Of a stretch of DNA of 64,000 nt, positions 44,372 to 55,308 are shown piece after piece. Location: contig NC_041016.1 in NCBI RefSeq assembly GCF_004193775.1, positions 42,457,522 to 42,521,521 on the forward strand, read 5' to 3'. Position numbers and translations under genes: made by a program. Origin of the DNA: Glycine soja (Eukaryota; Streptophyta; Magnoliopsida; Fabales; Fabaceae). Under the pieces are notes generated by a model. The model was not told where the DNA came from. It ran no database searches and saw only the letters and a program-made list of their open reading frames with translations. The first letter of the stretch is position 1; each line of letters starts with the position of its first letter.

Positions 44372-45175
44372 AACTGATCAGAGCATCAAATGTTTTTTGG
44401 ATGAAAAATGATGTGTTAATCAGGGAAGGAGAGTATGTTGATGAAATTTTCTCATAACCGTAAATGAGATTTTGGATATTAGCATTTCGTTTCTAAATGA
44501 CCATTTAGAGGAAGCACTGGGTTCAACAAAAATAGAAGAAAATCACTCAAAGTGTATCAATCTCACACAGGTAAGTGTTTTATCCTAATTCCGAACCATA
44601 GATATGTCATGACTTGATTTTGCAAATCATTTCCTATCAAATCAAAGATTACATGCGTGATCATGGGTCAATAGGACTTTTTCTTGGGAATGGTTTGTTT
44701 TTCTTGGTGGGAAATTTGGCTTTGAGTGTTTCTGCCTTTTCCTTTTCTGTTTTTGTTTAGTGCGGGGCGACAAAGTCGCTAGCGAACATGATTTTGGTTG
44801 GCAATCAAAGGGAGAGGGCCACTTTGGGTCATGGTTTCCTTTTTTGTTTACTTGGTGACAATTCTGTATTGTTCAGATATTGTCTGGTCCAAAGACCTTT
44901 CTGCATATTTCTTTTTCTTCCGATCCTTGATCGAGAATTTTTCTTTCTTTTTTTTTGCTTTCTCACACTCTTTTATTGGGAATTTTCTTTCTTTTTTGTG
45001 TCTCCTCCCTTTCTTGGTTTGGGAATTTTCTTTTCTTTTTGTGTCTTCTCCCTTTCTTGGATTGGGAATTTTCCTTCTCTTTGTGTTTTCTTCCGAGGGC
45101 AAGGATTGACATTCTCACCCTGGGTCAAGGTTTATGATAAGTTGGGATTTTGGCTCAAGGCTTGTAGAACGGCTG
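44372..45175 (-). other. Ogre-A segment between SIRE1 and Ogre-B
   Basis: Non-coding. Matches 48990-49835 within Ogre-B in order. It includes a pyrimidine-rich stretch with repeated 'ttgggaattttc' (44880-45095), which is purine-rich in the element's own orientation. It ends in the Ogre-B target GGCTG (45171-45175). Confidence 0.75.
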
Positions 45176-46595
45176 TGTCGCAACCTACCCTTCGGCGGGA
45201 GGGCGACGCGTGACTCGCGGGATGCGTGTTCCACGAAAGGAATACGCGCGGAGTCGCCACCAACGTTTATTTGAGGAAAACGTCGGAAAAACCGGAAAAG
45301 ACGCGGTCTACGAACTTTTAAGTGAAAGGTTCGGGAGTTGTATTTACGCGCGGGGAAGGTATTAGCACCCCACACGCCCGTCCCAAGGGACGGCAGCGTT
45401 TAATCGAATGTGCAAACATGAATTTGATTTTTTATGTTCCCTTCTATGTTCTTATATCCTTTATACCCTTTTTATATTTTTCTTTTTTGTGGTCGACAAG
45501 GGTGTTTCCCTTTGCTCCTACGTATTCCTCAATTTGGGATGAGAAAATCAGACCTACGTAGTTCTTTTGGAATAAAGTGTTTGGTTAAGTTTGTTTTTGT
45601 CTTTTTTGCAAAGTATGTTTTTATTTGAACAAAAGGTCATTTAAGGTGTTGGACCATTAAACGGTCTTTTGATTTTGAAAGATGAGAAACGTTAAGGCGT
45701 TGGACCATTAACGATTTCTTGTTTTTGAAAGGAGAGAAACGTTAAGGCATTGGACCATTAACGATCTCTTGGGGTGATCGACAAAAGCGAGGCTTTTGCT
45801 CCTACGTATCCTCAATGAGGAACTCAGACCTACGTAGTTCTTGCTTATCAAGTGATTCTTTTTTATTTTAAGAGGTGATCATTTTAAGGCGTTGGACCTT
45901 AAAAATGATCCATTTTACTTAGTGAGAAAATGAAATGACGAACTTCAAAAGCCTATTTTTTGTGGACGAGCTTGACTAGGCGAGTTGATTTTAGCCTTAG
46001 TTTCACTTTAGTTATTAATCGATTCGATTAAGAATGAGAAATCCCAAAGAGAAAACGTCCATTGATTTTCCGCTTTATTTTACTAAAAGATGTTTTTTGA
46101 TTATTTTATATTATTTTTACCTCTTTTTTGATTTCCAACGTGGTTACGGCATGACCGAACGGTCGGAATTGATTTTAACCGAAGCTAATGGATAATACAA
46201 TTCAAACGTTCGGTGGAAATTTATTTTATTTTTAAGTTAAGCGAGAAACGACTTAAGTAAAATGGCTTAAGCACGTCAACAGGGGGTATAAAAAGTAAAC
46301 AAAACGAGAATCAAAATGCACGAAACACAATGTGGACCACTACGGGTGCATAGAATGAATCGAAAAGCTTGGTTCGAGGTACTTACCCGTTGAAGATCGA
46401 AGAACGAGGAAGAACGAATGAAGAACGTCGAAGAACGGTTCAAACCTTTGCGAGATTCCTCACGGAAAACGTTACGGAAACGTTTCGGAAGCGCCTCGGC
46501 TTAGATTTTCTTCACGGAAACAATTTTTCCAAGCAAATTCGAAAGAGAGAGAAGTGCCTAAGGGGCTGGGATCCCTTCCTTCTTCATTTCCTCCC

Positions 46596-46605
46596 CTATT
46601 TATAG
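46596..46605 (-). promoter_or_regulatory. TATA box of Ogre-B 3' LTR
   Basis: CTATAAATAG on the minus strand, about 520 bp from the LTR start. The same sequence stands at 62686-62695 in the 5' LTR, which would drive the element, and at 20210-20219 in Ogre-A. Confidence 0.6.
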
Positions 46606-46675
46606 CAAAATAGGGGAGGTGGTTGCCGCCCAGCTCGCCCAGGCGAGCTCAGCTCGCCCAGGCGAGCAGGGTTGC

Positions 46676-46706
46676 TTCCTCCAGAAGCAACCGCCTTCTG
46701 GAGGAA
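46676..46706 (-). promoter_or_regulatory. 12-bp-stem hairpin upstream of the LTR TATA box
   Basis: TTCCTCCAGAAG (46676-46687) is the exact reverse complement of CTTCTGGAGGAA (46695-46706), with a 7-base loop CAACCGC. The Ogre-A LTR keeps both arms unchanged with a different loop, CAACAGC (20271-20301). It stands 70-110 bp upstream of the TATA box in the element's orientation, next to the CTCGCCCAGGCGAG palindromes. Confidence 0.6.
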
Positions 46707-47122
46707 TCTTCTGGAGGGCCCAAATGGGCCTGGGTGCTATTTGCACCCCCATTTTTACTAAGTACACCCCCCTCTGCTGTTTTTTGGTGATTCTTTTTTC
46801 GTAAAGTTACGGAAACTTACGAATTTCGTAACGATACTTGTTTTCCTTCCGTAATGTTACGGAACCTTGCGGATTACATAATCATCCCCTTTTTGACTTA
46901 CGGAATGTTACGGAACCTCACTTAATTATGCAACGATGCTTCCTTTTGATTTCCGGTGTGTCACGGAAACTTACGGATTGTGCATCAACATTTTTTTTGG
47001 TTTTTCGGCATGTCCTGGAATTTCATAAATTGCCTAATGATGGGTGCCAAGCACCTCACAAGGACCAAAGAATGGTCGCATGTCATCAAGCAAAGGTCCC
47101 CGGACGAAATTAGGGTATGACA

Positions 47123-47332
47123 GTTGCCCCTCTTTACTTCTCTTTTATTGGAGATAAAAGAAAAGTAAAGATAAGACACTAATTTCGTCCCTCTCGATTT
47201 GACGAGAGTCGCGGGTGACCATAAAATCTCCACATGCAAATGACTTTGTTGTTCCCGGAGGAACAAAAGGTGCAGAAGACTGTGTCAGCCCCTGCATGCT
47301 ATCAAGCGTTCTGTCTTACAGATAGCAAAAGA
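47123..47332 (-). other. Ogre-B polypurine tract and spacer
   Basis: The minus strand reads AAAGAGAAGTAAAGAGGGG just before the 3' LTR (47123-47147), a typical polypurine tract. The rest is spacer sequence up to the minisatellite. Confidence 0.75.
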
Positions 47333-48800
47333 ATGGGTGCGAATAACCATAAGGTATCTCCGCGTATCATGGGTGCAGAATGACCAAACTTGGTCTCTGC
47401 TTGTCATCGGGCCCGCCGCCTCTGGATGACAAAAGGGTGCGAATAACCATAAGGTATCTCCGCGTATCATGGGTGCAGAATGACCAAACTTGGTCTCTGC
47501 GTGCCATCGGACACGACTGTGTCTGAATGGCAAAGGGGTGCGGATAACCGTAAGGTATCTCCGCGTATCATGGGTACAGAATGACCAAACTTGGTCTCTG
47601 CGTGCCAACGGACACGACTGTGTCTGAATGGCAAAGGGGTGCGGATAACCGTAAGGTATCTCCGCGTATCATGGGTGCAGAATGACCAAACTTGGTCTCT
47701 GCGTGCCAACGGACACGACTGTGTCTGAATGGCAAAGGGGTGCGGATAACCGTAAGGTATCTCCGCGTATCATGTGTGCAGAATGACCAAACTTGGTCTC
47801 TGCTTGTCATCTGCTCTGGATGACAAAAGGGTGCGGATAACCGTAAGGTATCTCCGCGTATCATGGGTGCAGAATGACCAAACTTGGTCTCTGCTTGTCA
47901 TCTGCTCTGGATGACAAAAGGGTGCGGATAACCGTAAGGTATCTCCGCGTATCATGGGTGCAGAATGACCAAACTTGGTCTCTGCTTGTCATCTGCTCTG
48001 GATGACAAAAGGGTGCGGATAACCGTAAGGTATCTCCGCGTATCATGGGTGCAGAATGACCAAACTTGGTCTCTGCTTGTCATCTGCTCTGGATGACAAA
48101 AGGGTGCGGATAACCGTAAGGTATCTCCGCGTATCATGGGTGCAGAATGACCAAACTTGGTCTCTGCTTGTCATCTGCTCTGGATGACAAAAGGGTGCGG
48201 ATAACCGTAAGGTATCTCCGCGTATCATGGGTGCAGAATGACCAAACTTGGTCTCTGCTTGTCATCTGCTCTGGATGACAAAAGGGTGCGGATAACCGTA
48301 AGGTATCTCCGCGTATCATGGGTGCAGAATGACCAAACTTGGTCTCTGCGTGCCATCGGACACGACTGTGTCTGAATGGCAAAAGGGGTGCGGATAACCG
48401 TAAGGTATCTCCGCGTATCATGTGTGCAGAATGACCAAACTTGGTCTCTGCGTGCCATCGGACACGATTGTGTCTGAATGGCAAAAGGGGTGCGGATAAC
48501 CGTAAGGTATCTCCGCGTATCATGTGTGCAGAATGACCAAACTTGGTCTCTGCTTGTCATCTGCTCTGGATGACAAAAGGGTGCGGATAACCGTAAGGTA
48601 TCTCCGCGTATCATGGGTGCAGAATGACCAAACTTGGTCTCTGCATGCCATCGGACACGACTGTGTCTGAATGGCAAAAGGGGTGCGGATAACCGTAAGG
48701 TATCTCCGCGTATCATGGGTACAGAATGACCAAACTTGGTCTCTGCTTGTCATCTGCTCTGGATGACAAAAGGGTGCGGATAACCGTAAGGTATCTCCGC
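47333..48800. repeat. Minisatellite, 91-bp and ~101-bp units, about 15 copies
   Basis: Units share 'ggataaccgtaaggtatctc', 'cgcgtatcatgggtgcagaa' and 'tgaccaaacttggtctctgc'. Two unit types alternate. The 91-bp type contains TTGTCATC-TGCTCTG-GATGACAA. The 101-102-bp type contains TGCCAT...ATGGCA with an inner GGACAC-GACT-GTGTCT. Both form hairpins. The array occupies the same position (next to the polypurine tract) as the unrelated 103-bp array of Ogre-A. The open frames on the minus strand follow the repeat and are not genes. Confidence 0.93.
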
Positions 48801-50344
48801 GGGCTACCGGCTCTTGAGTTATGGCAACAAAAGGCGGTGTGGTCGACAAAAGCGAGGCTCTTGCTCCTACGTATCCTCCAATGAGGAAGTCAGACCTACG
48901 TAGTTCTGGACGACTTGTGAGACTTTAAAAAAAAGTCTCGGTGCTTTCTCCACTAAAATGCAAACATGCTTTAGCAAAGAGACAAATATTCCAACTGATT
49001 TAGAGCAGCATATGCTTTTTTGAGTGAAAAACAATGCGTCTACCGGAAAAAGAGAGTCTGCTGATGAAATCTCCCATAACCATAAATGAGATTTTGGATG
49101 TTAGCATTTCGTTTCTAAATGACCATTTAGAGGAAACACTGGGTTCGACAAAAATAGAAGAAATCCACTCAAAGTGTATCAATCTCGCACAGGTAAGTGT
49201 TTCATCCTAATTCCAAACCATAGATATGTCATGACTTGACTTTGCAAATTATTTCCTATCAAATCAAAAATTACACGCGTGATCATGGATCAATAGGGCT
49301 TCCCTTGGGAATGGGTTCTTTTGGTGGTTTCTTCTTTCGGCTTTTGTGTGTTTTTGGCTTTTGCTTTTTCTGTTTTTGTTTAGTGCGGGGCGAACAAGTC
49401 ACTGATGCACAGGATTTTGGTTGGTAATAAAAGGGAGAAGACCACTTTTAGGTTATGGTTTCCTTTTCTTTCTTTTGTTCATTTGATGACAATTCTGTAC
49501 TGTTCAGATATTGTCTGGTCCAAAGACCTCTCTGCCATTTCTTCTGGTTTCTTTGACCAGGAGCTTCCTTCTTTTTTACTTTCTCCCATTCTTTGGTTGG
49601 GAATTTTCTTTCTTTTCTTTTTTCTTTCTCCCACTCTCTGATTGGGAATTTCCTTTCTTTTCTTTTTTCCTTTGATTGGAAATTTTCCTTCCCTCCTTTT
49701 TTGCTTTCTCTTTGATTGGAAATTTTCCTTCTCTTTTTCTTTGATTGGAAATTTTCCTCTCTTTTGCTTCCGAGGGTAAGGATTATGGTGAGTTAGGATT
49801 TTGGCTCAAGGCTTGTAGAATGGCTAGACATGATACATGTCAGGGTTTGGTTTGGCTCAAGGATAAAAGGGATGCCCCACATTATTTCCATGACACAAAT
49901 GCAAAAATGATGATTTGGAAACTTTATGCAAAACTGGTCATGCATGCACCTATGTGGACACTCAAGTGTCAAATTTTTATGGTCATGTGATTCTAGGGCT
50001 CAGGATTCATTTCCTCTATTTTAGTCAACCCAACGTTTCCAAAATATGTTCTTTTATCAATTTGTGCATTCATCCGGGTCCATTTCGGGCGTCCGGGGAA
50101 ATTTTCACAGCATTCATCCTTTAGGTGTAGACACGTTTTTTTTCTTCAAAAATCGGTTATGATCAATGAATGAATTTTTTCAAAGAAAAGTTGGAAATCG
50201 TCTCTTTTCAAAAGCATGTTGGTTTTTCAGCTTGACAACTTATTTTTTCTTTTCTCCTTCTTTTTTTTTTTATCATTATCATTTGTTTATTTCTTTTTCT
50301 TGTTTGTATGTTGTTTTGTTTTTTTTTTTTTTCTTTTTTTTCCA
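48801..50344 (-). other. Ogre-B 3' non-coding block, uninterrupted homologue of the SIRE1 and Ogre-B target sites
   Basis: Continuous non-coding sequence corresponding to Ogre-A 34370-34534, 44372-45175 and 63218 onward. The site equivalent to the SIRE1 insertion lies at about 48990 ('aaatattccaactga'). The site equivalent to the Ogre-B insertion is at about 49835 ('gtagaatggctagaca'). It also contains the TACGTA module (48839-48907) and a polypyrimidine stretch (49560-49765). Confidence 0.75.
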
Positions 50345-50690
50345 TGAGGTATTTTGCTACCTAAACATGTGCATATTTTTGTGAGGTATTTTTGCTATAT
50401 ACATGCATATCCAAGGTATCTTGCCACCTAAACATACATATATATGTTTTGTAAGGTATTTTTGTTGTATACATGCATATCCAAGGTATCTTGCTACCTA
50501 AACATACATATATATATTTTGTGAGGTATCTTTTTGCTACATACATGCATATCTAAGGTATCTTGCTACCTAAACATACATATATATATTTTGTGAGGTA
50601 TCTTTTTGCTACATACATGCATATCTAAGGTATCTTTCTACCTAAACATACATATATATATTTTGTGAAGTATGACTACCTTTCGAGCTT
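50345..50690. repeat. 70-72-bp tandem repeat
   Basis: Units start 'aaggtatcttgctacctaaa' at about 50413, 50483, 50554 and 50626, separated by 'acatacatatatata' and 'tacatgcatat'. The Ogre-A equivalent (about 63703-63885) has fewer units, so copy number differs between the two elements. Confidence 0.8.
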
Positions 50691-50879
50691 GCGCTTGTTT
50701 TATTTAAATCCCCAGGATCATGAGCAACTAGGTGCGTCCTACTATAAAAAGTGATCAAATAACAAGCATAGATTCAAAAGGTACTAGGTTGCCTCCTAGT
50801 AGCGCTTCTTTAACGTCTTTAGCTGGACGCGTTATGACTTGTCAGTCACTGACCTAGTACTTTGCTTACCTTTGGCTTT
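50691..50879. other. Non-coding spacer
   Basis: It contains 'aggttgcctcctagtagcgc', a motif I associate with the 3' regions of plant gypsy elements. No open frame of note. Confidence 0.4.
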
Positions 50880-51680
50880 GGACTTGGTAGCCTGCTGGTC
50901 GGCCATGTGTCGTAGGCAATGCTCTAACCTTTTTGCGGATGAGCTGAGGTGAACTCTAGAGGTGGTGGCGGTGTGTCTATTGCCCGCTACCGGCCATCCC
51001 AATGCTGCTGTGGTGTTTCGCCCTGCGCCTGCCTAGGGACGCAGTACTTCTTGATGAAAGCTCGATCCGTAGGGGGCCTGATGCCCTTGCTGGAGGTTAC
51101 AGGTACTCTGTAGAACTGACAGAGACCCGTAATTAGAGCTTGACAACTCCAAGACCCTGTTGGACTTCTTCGGGTCCACTGGGTGTCTTGCAGGTGCGAT
51201 CCCTGCAAACAATTGATGAAATCAGAAATCAGTTGAGCAATGTGCATACTTACCTATGATGACATAACCTTGCCGGGGGGGTACGGGCACCCTATAGGAC
51301 TGATAGAGGCCCGTAACCAGAGCTGGAGACCCCAGGGCCCTGTTGGACTTTTCCGGGTCCACTGGGTGTCTTGTGGGTGCGATCCCTGCAAACAATAGAT
51401 GGTATCAGAAATCAGTTGAACTATATGCATACTTACCCATGTCGGGACGACACAGACCAACTGATACTTTTGCAGGGGGAGATTGGCGTTGCGGTCGCTG
51501 GGCAGAATGTTGCTAAGTAGCAATATCATCTATATCTGTGTAAGAGTGGTCATGTTGGTGCGCATGATCCGCACTCGTCTCTTTGCAGCAACACGGGTGA
51601 AATCTTGCCCCGGTATGCATAGTAGCTGTGTGATAGCCTCCCTTTCTGGTTGTGCTCGCACAGTTGGCCCTCCTCCAATA
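50880..51680 (-). pseudogene. Decayed accessory ORF with 'putative plant transposon protein'-like domain
   Basis: On the minus strand, broken frames contain 'NANLPLQKYQLV', 'MHIVQLISDTIYCLQG' and 'ALITGLCQFYRVPV', then 'RAFIKKYCVPRQAQGETPQQ'. This recalls the domain annotated 'putative plant transposon protein' in legume proteins. Part of it, including 'DTQWTRKSPTG' (DTQWTRRSPTG), is present twice as a ~190-bp tandem duplication (51060-51250 and 51256-51440). Several stops and frameshifts are present. It lies in the gag-to-3'-LTR zone. Confidence 0.55.
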
Positions 51681-51779
51681 TCAGGGGGTGGCTCAGGAAC
51701 CGTTTAAAAGGAAACTACTGGTCCCTTAACCGGGAGTGCAAGTCTCGGTTAAGCATTTAAGGACAGAGGACCTTAAATT

Positions 51780-53820
51780 ACCTTAAGGTGTGGATATGGA
51801 GCCCACTGAAAGTGAGGACGCGTAGTCCTCTAAAGGCGAGGGCGTGTAGCCCTCTGAAGTTCAGGACGTGTCGCCTTTCGAAGGCGAGGGAGTGTAGTCC
51901 TATGATGGCAAGGACGTGCAATCCTCTAAAGGTGAGGGCATGCCCCCCTTTGAAAATGGGGAACATGTAGTCCTCTGATGGCGAGGACGTGTAGTCCTCT
52001 AAAGGTGAGGACGTGTAGTCCTCTGAAGGCACATGACACTTTGACGGCGAGGACGTATAGTCTTCTGAAGTTGAAGGTACATGACCCTTTGAAGGCGAGG
52101 ACGTGTAGTCCTCTGAAGGTGAAGGTAACTAATACCCAAGGTGAGGGCGTGTAGCCCTCTCAAGGCGAGGACTTATAGTCCTCTGGAGGTGAGGGCGTGC
52201 AGCCCTCTGGTGGTGAGGACGTGTAGTCCTCTCAAGGCGAGGACGTGTAGTCCTCTGACGGTGAGGGTAACTAGTACCCAAGGTGAGGGCGTGTAGCCCT
52301 CTCAAGGCGAGGACATGTAGTCCTCTGGAGGTAAGGGCGTGCAGCCCTCTGATGGTGAGGACGTGTAGTCCTCTCAAGGCGAGGACGTGTAGTCCTCTGA
52401 CGGTGAGGGTAACTAGTACCCAAGGTGAGGGCGTGCAACCCTCTCAAGGCGAGGACATGTAGTCCTCTGGAGGTGAGGGCGTGCAGCCCTCTGATGGTGA
52501 GGACGTGTAGTCCTCTCAAGGCGAGGACAGGTAGTCCTCTGGAGGTGAGGGCGTGCAGCCCTCTGATGGCGAGGACATGTAGTCCTCTCAACGGTGAGGG
52601 TAACTAGTACCCAAGGTGAGGGCGTGTAGCCCTCTCAAGGCGAGGACAGGTAGTCCTCTGGAGGTGAGGGCGTGCAGCCCTCTGATGGCGAGGACATGTA
52701 GTCCTCTCAACGGTGAGGGTAACTAGTACCCAAGGTGAGGGCGTGTAGCCCTCTCAAGGCGAGGACGTGTAGTCCTCTGAAGGTGAGGGCGTGCAGCCCT
52801 CTGATGGCGAGGACGTGTAGTCCTCTCACTGGTGAGGGTAACTAGTACCCAAGGTGAGGGCGTGTAGCCCTCTCAAGGCGAGGACAGGTAGTCCTCTGGA
52901 GGTGAGGGCGTGCAGCCCTCTGAAGGCGAGGACAGGTAGTCCTCTGGAGGTGAGGGCGTGCAGCCCTCTGATGGCAAGGACATGAAGTCCTCTGATGGCG
53001 AGGACATGTAGTCCTCTGATGGCGAGGACATGTAGTCCTCTGATGGTGAGGACGTGTAGTCCTCTCAACGGTGAGGGTAACTAGTACCCAAGGTGAGGGC
53101 GTGTAGCCCTCTCAAGGCGAGGACAGGTAGTCCTCTGGAGGTGAGGGCGTGCAGCCCTCTGATGGCGAGGACGTGTAGTCCTCTCAACGGTGAGGGTAAC
53201 TAGTACCCAAGGTGAGGGCGTGTAGCCCTCTCAAGGCGAGGACAGGTAGTCCTCTGGAGGTGAGGGCGTGCAGCCCTCTGATGGCGAGGACATGTAGTCC
53301 TCTCAACGGTGAGGGTAACTAGTACCCAAAGTTAGGGCGTGTAGCCCTTTCAAGGCGAGGACGTGTAGTCCTCTGAAGGTGAGGGCGTGCAGCCCTCTGA
53401 TGGCGAGGACGTGTAGTCCCCTCACTGGTGAGGGTAACTAGTACCCAAGGTGAGGGCGTGTAGCCCTCTCAAGGCGAGGACAGGTAGTCCTCTGGAGGTG
53501 AGGGCGTGCAGCCCTCTGATGGCGAGGACGTGTAGTCCTCTCACTGGTGAGGGTAACTAGTACCCAAGGTGAGGGCGTGTAGCCCTCTCAAGGCGAGGAC
53601 GTGTAGTCCTCTGAAGGTGAGGGCGTGCAGCCCTCTGATGGCGAGGACGTGTAGTCCTCTCACTGGTGAGGGTAACTAGTACCCAAGGTGAGGGCGTGTA
53701 GCCCTCTCAAGGCGAGGACAGGTAGTCCTCTGGAGGTGAGGGCGTGCAGCCCTCTGATGGCAAGGACATGAAGTCCTCTGATGGCGAGGACATGTAGTCC
53801 TCTAAAGGTGATAGGTACAA
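51780..53820. repeat. Array of 24-bp hairpin units (about 85 units)
   Basis: The basic 24-bp unit is a short perfect hairpin. Three main forms occur: GAGGAC-GTGTA-GTCCTC, GAGGGC-GTGCA-GCCCTC and GGGTA-ACTAG-TACCC, each with a 5-base loop. The forms alternate in a higher-order block of roughly 120 bp ('ggtgagggtaactagtaccc' marks each block), repeated more than ten times. Because 24 is divisible by 3, long open frames appear on both strands with an 8-residue period; I do not regard them as genes. Confidence 0.93.
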
Positions 53821-54565
53821 GTACCCAAGGGTCCACCCTTATGAGAAAGCAAGAGATCGACTCATCGAGAGGGCCGGTCATCCCAAATCCACAAGATTTG
53901 GACATTTAGATGTAGGGAATCTATGTAGTTAACATGATTTTGAGGGATGCAAATGCATGCAACCTTTGTTGTGAAATTTGGGTAAATGCGGACTTTATAT
54001 GAAACAATGCAATGTAATGGAAAGTTGTACAATGTTCATGGCATTCTTTCCCTATTTTGTGATTTTGATTTTGATTTGATTGATTTTTATTTTTTTATTT
54101 TTATTTTTTTTATTTTTTTGGAAAACACAGATTGACTGCCCTTTTGAAAAAGGTGATAATTCATGCAACCTCATCCTATCTTTTTGCAAATCTCTCCGGG
54201 AACTCCCTCAGAGTGTATGTTCTTTTTGATTTAGTCACTTGACCGTTTTGGAGTGACGGGAATGGAGTCGTTTGATGTTTGATCAATCCATTGAAAACCT
54301 AGGGTTTGTCCCCCCTTTTCTTTTTCTTGTTTAAAAACATCGACAGGTGAGAACTTTTGATAACCTATTGGGTGAGAACTTCTAATCTGCCCCTAGGTTC
54401 ACTTGAGGCTCATGCACGGTGCCCCTCATTGCCCCAGTGTACGGCTTAGAGGTACCAAGTGTTGTCTTGTTTTCACGACCTCGTAGTGAGGAAGAATGAA
54501 AGAAGCAGTTGATTCTTGCAAAAAGAATTTTCCAAGGACGAGAAATAGTTGAAGGATTTTTCAGC
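53821..54565. other. Non-coding spacer in Ogre-B
   Basis: Low-complexity T-rich segment (54060-54120) and otherwise unrecognised sequence. No pol motifs are seen in any frame. Confidence 0.5.
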
Positions 54566-55308
54566 TGATGGATTTAAGCAAGATGTTTTGATGTCTTGAT
54601 GATGCTAAAGGATCAAGTACTTCTAAGCTTTATTCAAGACAAGAATCCAAGAAAGTCAAGATATATGATCAAGTTTGATCTCTTAGAATCTTTAGGAAGA
54701 AGTTTCCAAATTGAAACAAACAAAAGGTTTGACCAAAGAATTCTATCATTTCAATTCGAGATTTGCTCTCTGGTAATCGATTACCAGCAGTTGAAAATGT
54801 TTTAATTCAAATTTTTAAAACCTGTAATCGATTACATAAGTCTTGTAATTGATTACCAGAGGGGATTTTCAGAAAATAATTTCCAAGAGACATATCTATT
54901 CAAATGTTTTATGAACGGCCATTCAAATGTTTTAAAGAGAGTTTTCATTGCCCAAACAGTTTTATCCTCTCGAAAGATCAAGAGTTTTTCTGAACTGAAA
55001 TGTCTTATCCTCTCAAAAAGATTCCTTGGTCAACCACTTGCTTATTCAATAAGGAATTTTTGATTGATCTTCATTTTACAATCTACCTCTTTTACGAGAG
55101 ACCTCTTCTTCTCTTCTTCTTATTTCTGAAAAGGGATTAAGAGACCGTGGGTCTCTTGTTGTAGAGGATTCCTGAACACAAGGGAAGGGTTATCCCTGTG
55201 TGCATTGTTAATCCGAAAAGAGAGATTGATAGTTCAATTGGGGAATAGTCTTTGCATCTTAATTCAACCCCCCTTTTTCTTAAGGTAACTGAGGCCATTT
55301 GTCCAACA
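54566..55308 (+). repeat. Solo LTR related to Copia-1
   Basis: Shares with the Copia-1 LTR the order: 'gatgttttgatg' near the start, GTAATCGATTAC palindromes (54773, 54824, and a mutated GTAATTGATTAC at 54845), 'gggattaagagac', 'gtctcttgttgta', and the end 'aactgaggccatttgtccaaca' region (last bases GTCCAACA). No internal copia sequence follows. The left boundary (TGATGG at 54566) is a guess and no clean duplication flanks it. Confidence 0.65.

Larger units (their letters stand above)
45176..47122 (-). repeat. Ogre-B 3' LTR
   Basis: On the minus strand it starts TGTCATACCC and ends GGTTGCGACA. It contains two copies of a ~70-bp module with TACGTA cores (45489-45562 and 45774-45842), many short 'ttacgga' repeats in U3 (46800-47000), two CTCGCCCAGGCGAG palindromes and a strong hairpin (46676-46706) upstream of the TATA box. 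Short open frames in it are not coding. Confidence 0.92.

Noticed and set aside
44848..45213. Hydrophobic plus-strand frames with many F and L
   Set aside because: Generated by a polypyrimidine stretch with repeated 'ttgggaattttc' in Ogre-A non-coding DNA.
47285..48849. Minus-strand frames in the 91-bp array
   Set aside because: Frames shift wherever the unit length is not a multiple of three and simply track the repeat.
21011..53820. CRISPR-like arrays
   Set aside because: The arrays are head-to-tail repeats without unique spacers, and the DNA is from a plant.
51778..53905. Open frames with an 8-residue period ('RGLHVLTI', 'CSPLMVRT') on both strands
   Set aside because: A 24-bp repeat stays in frame by arithmetic. 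Open frames on both strands and stem-preserving changes fit a DNA/RNA repeat better than a protein.
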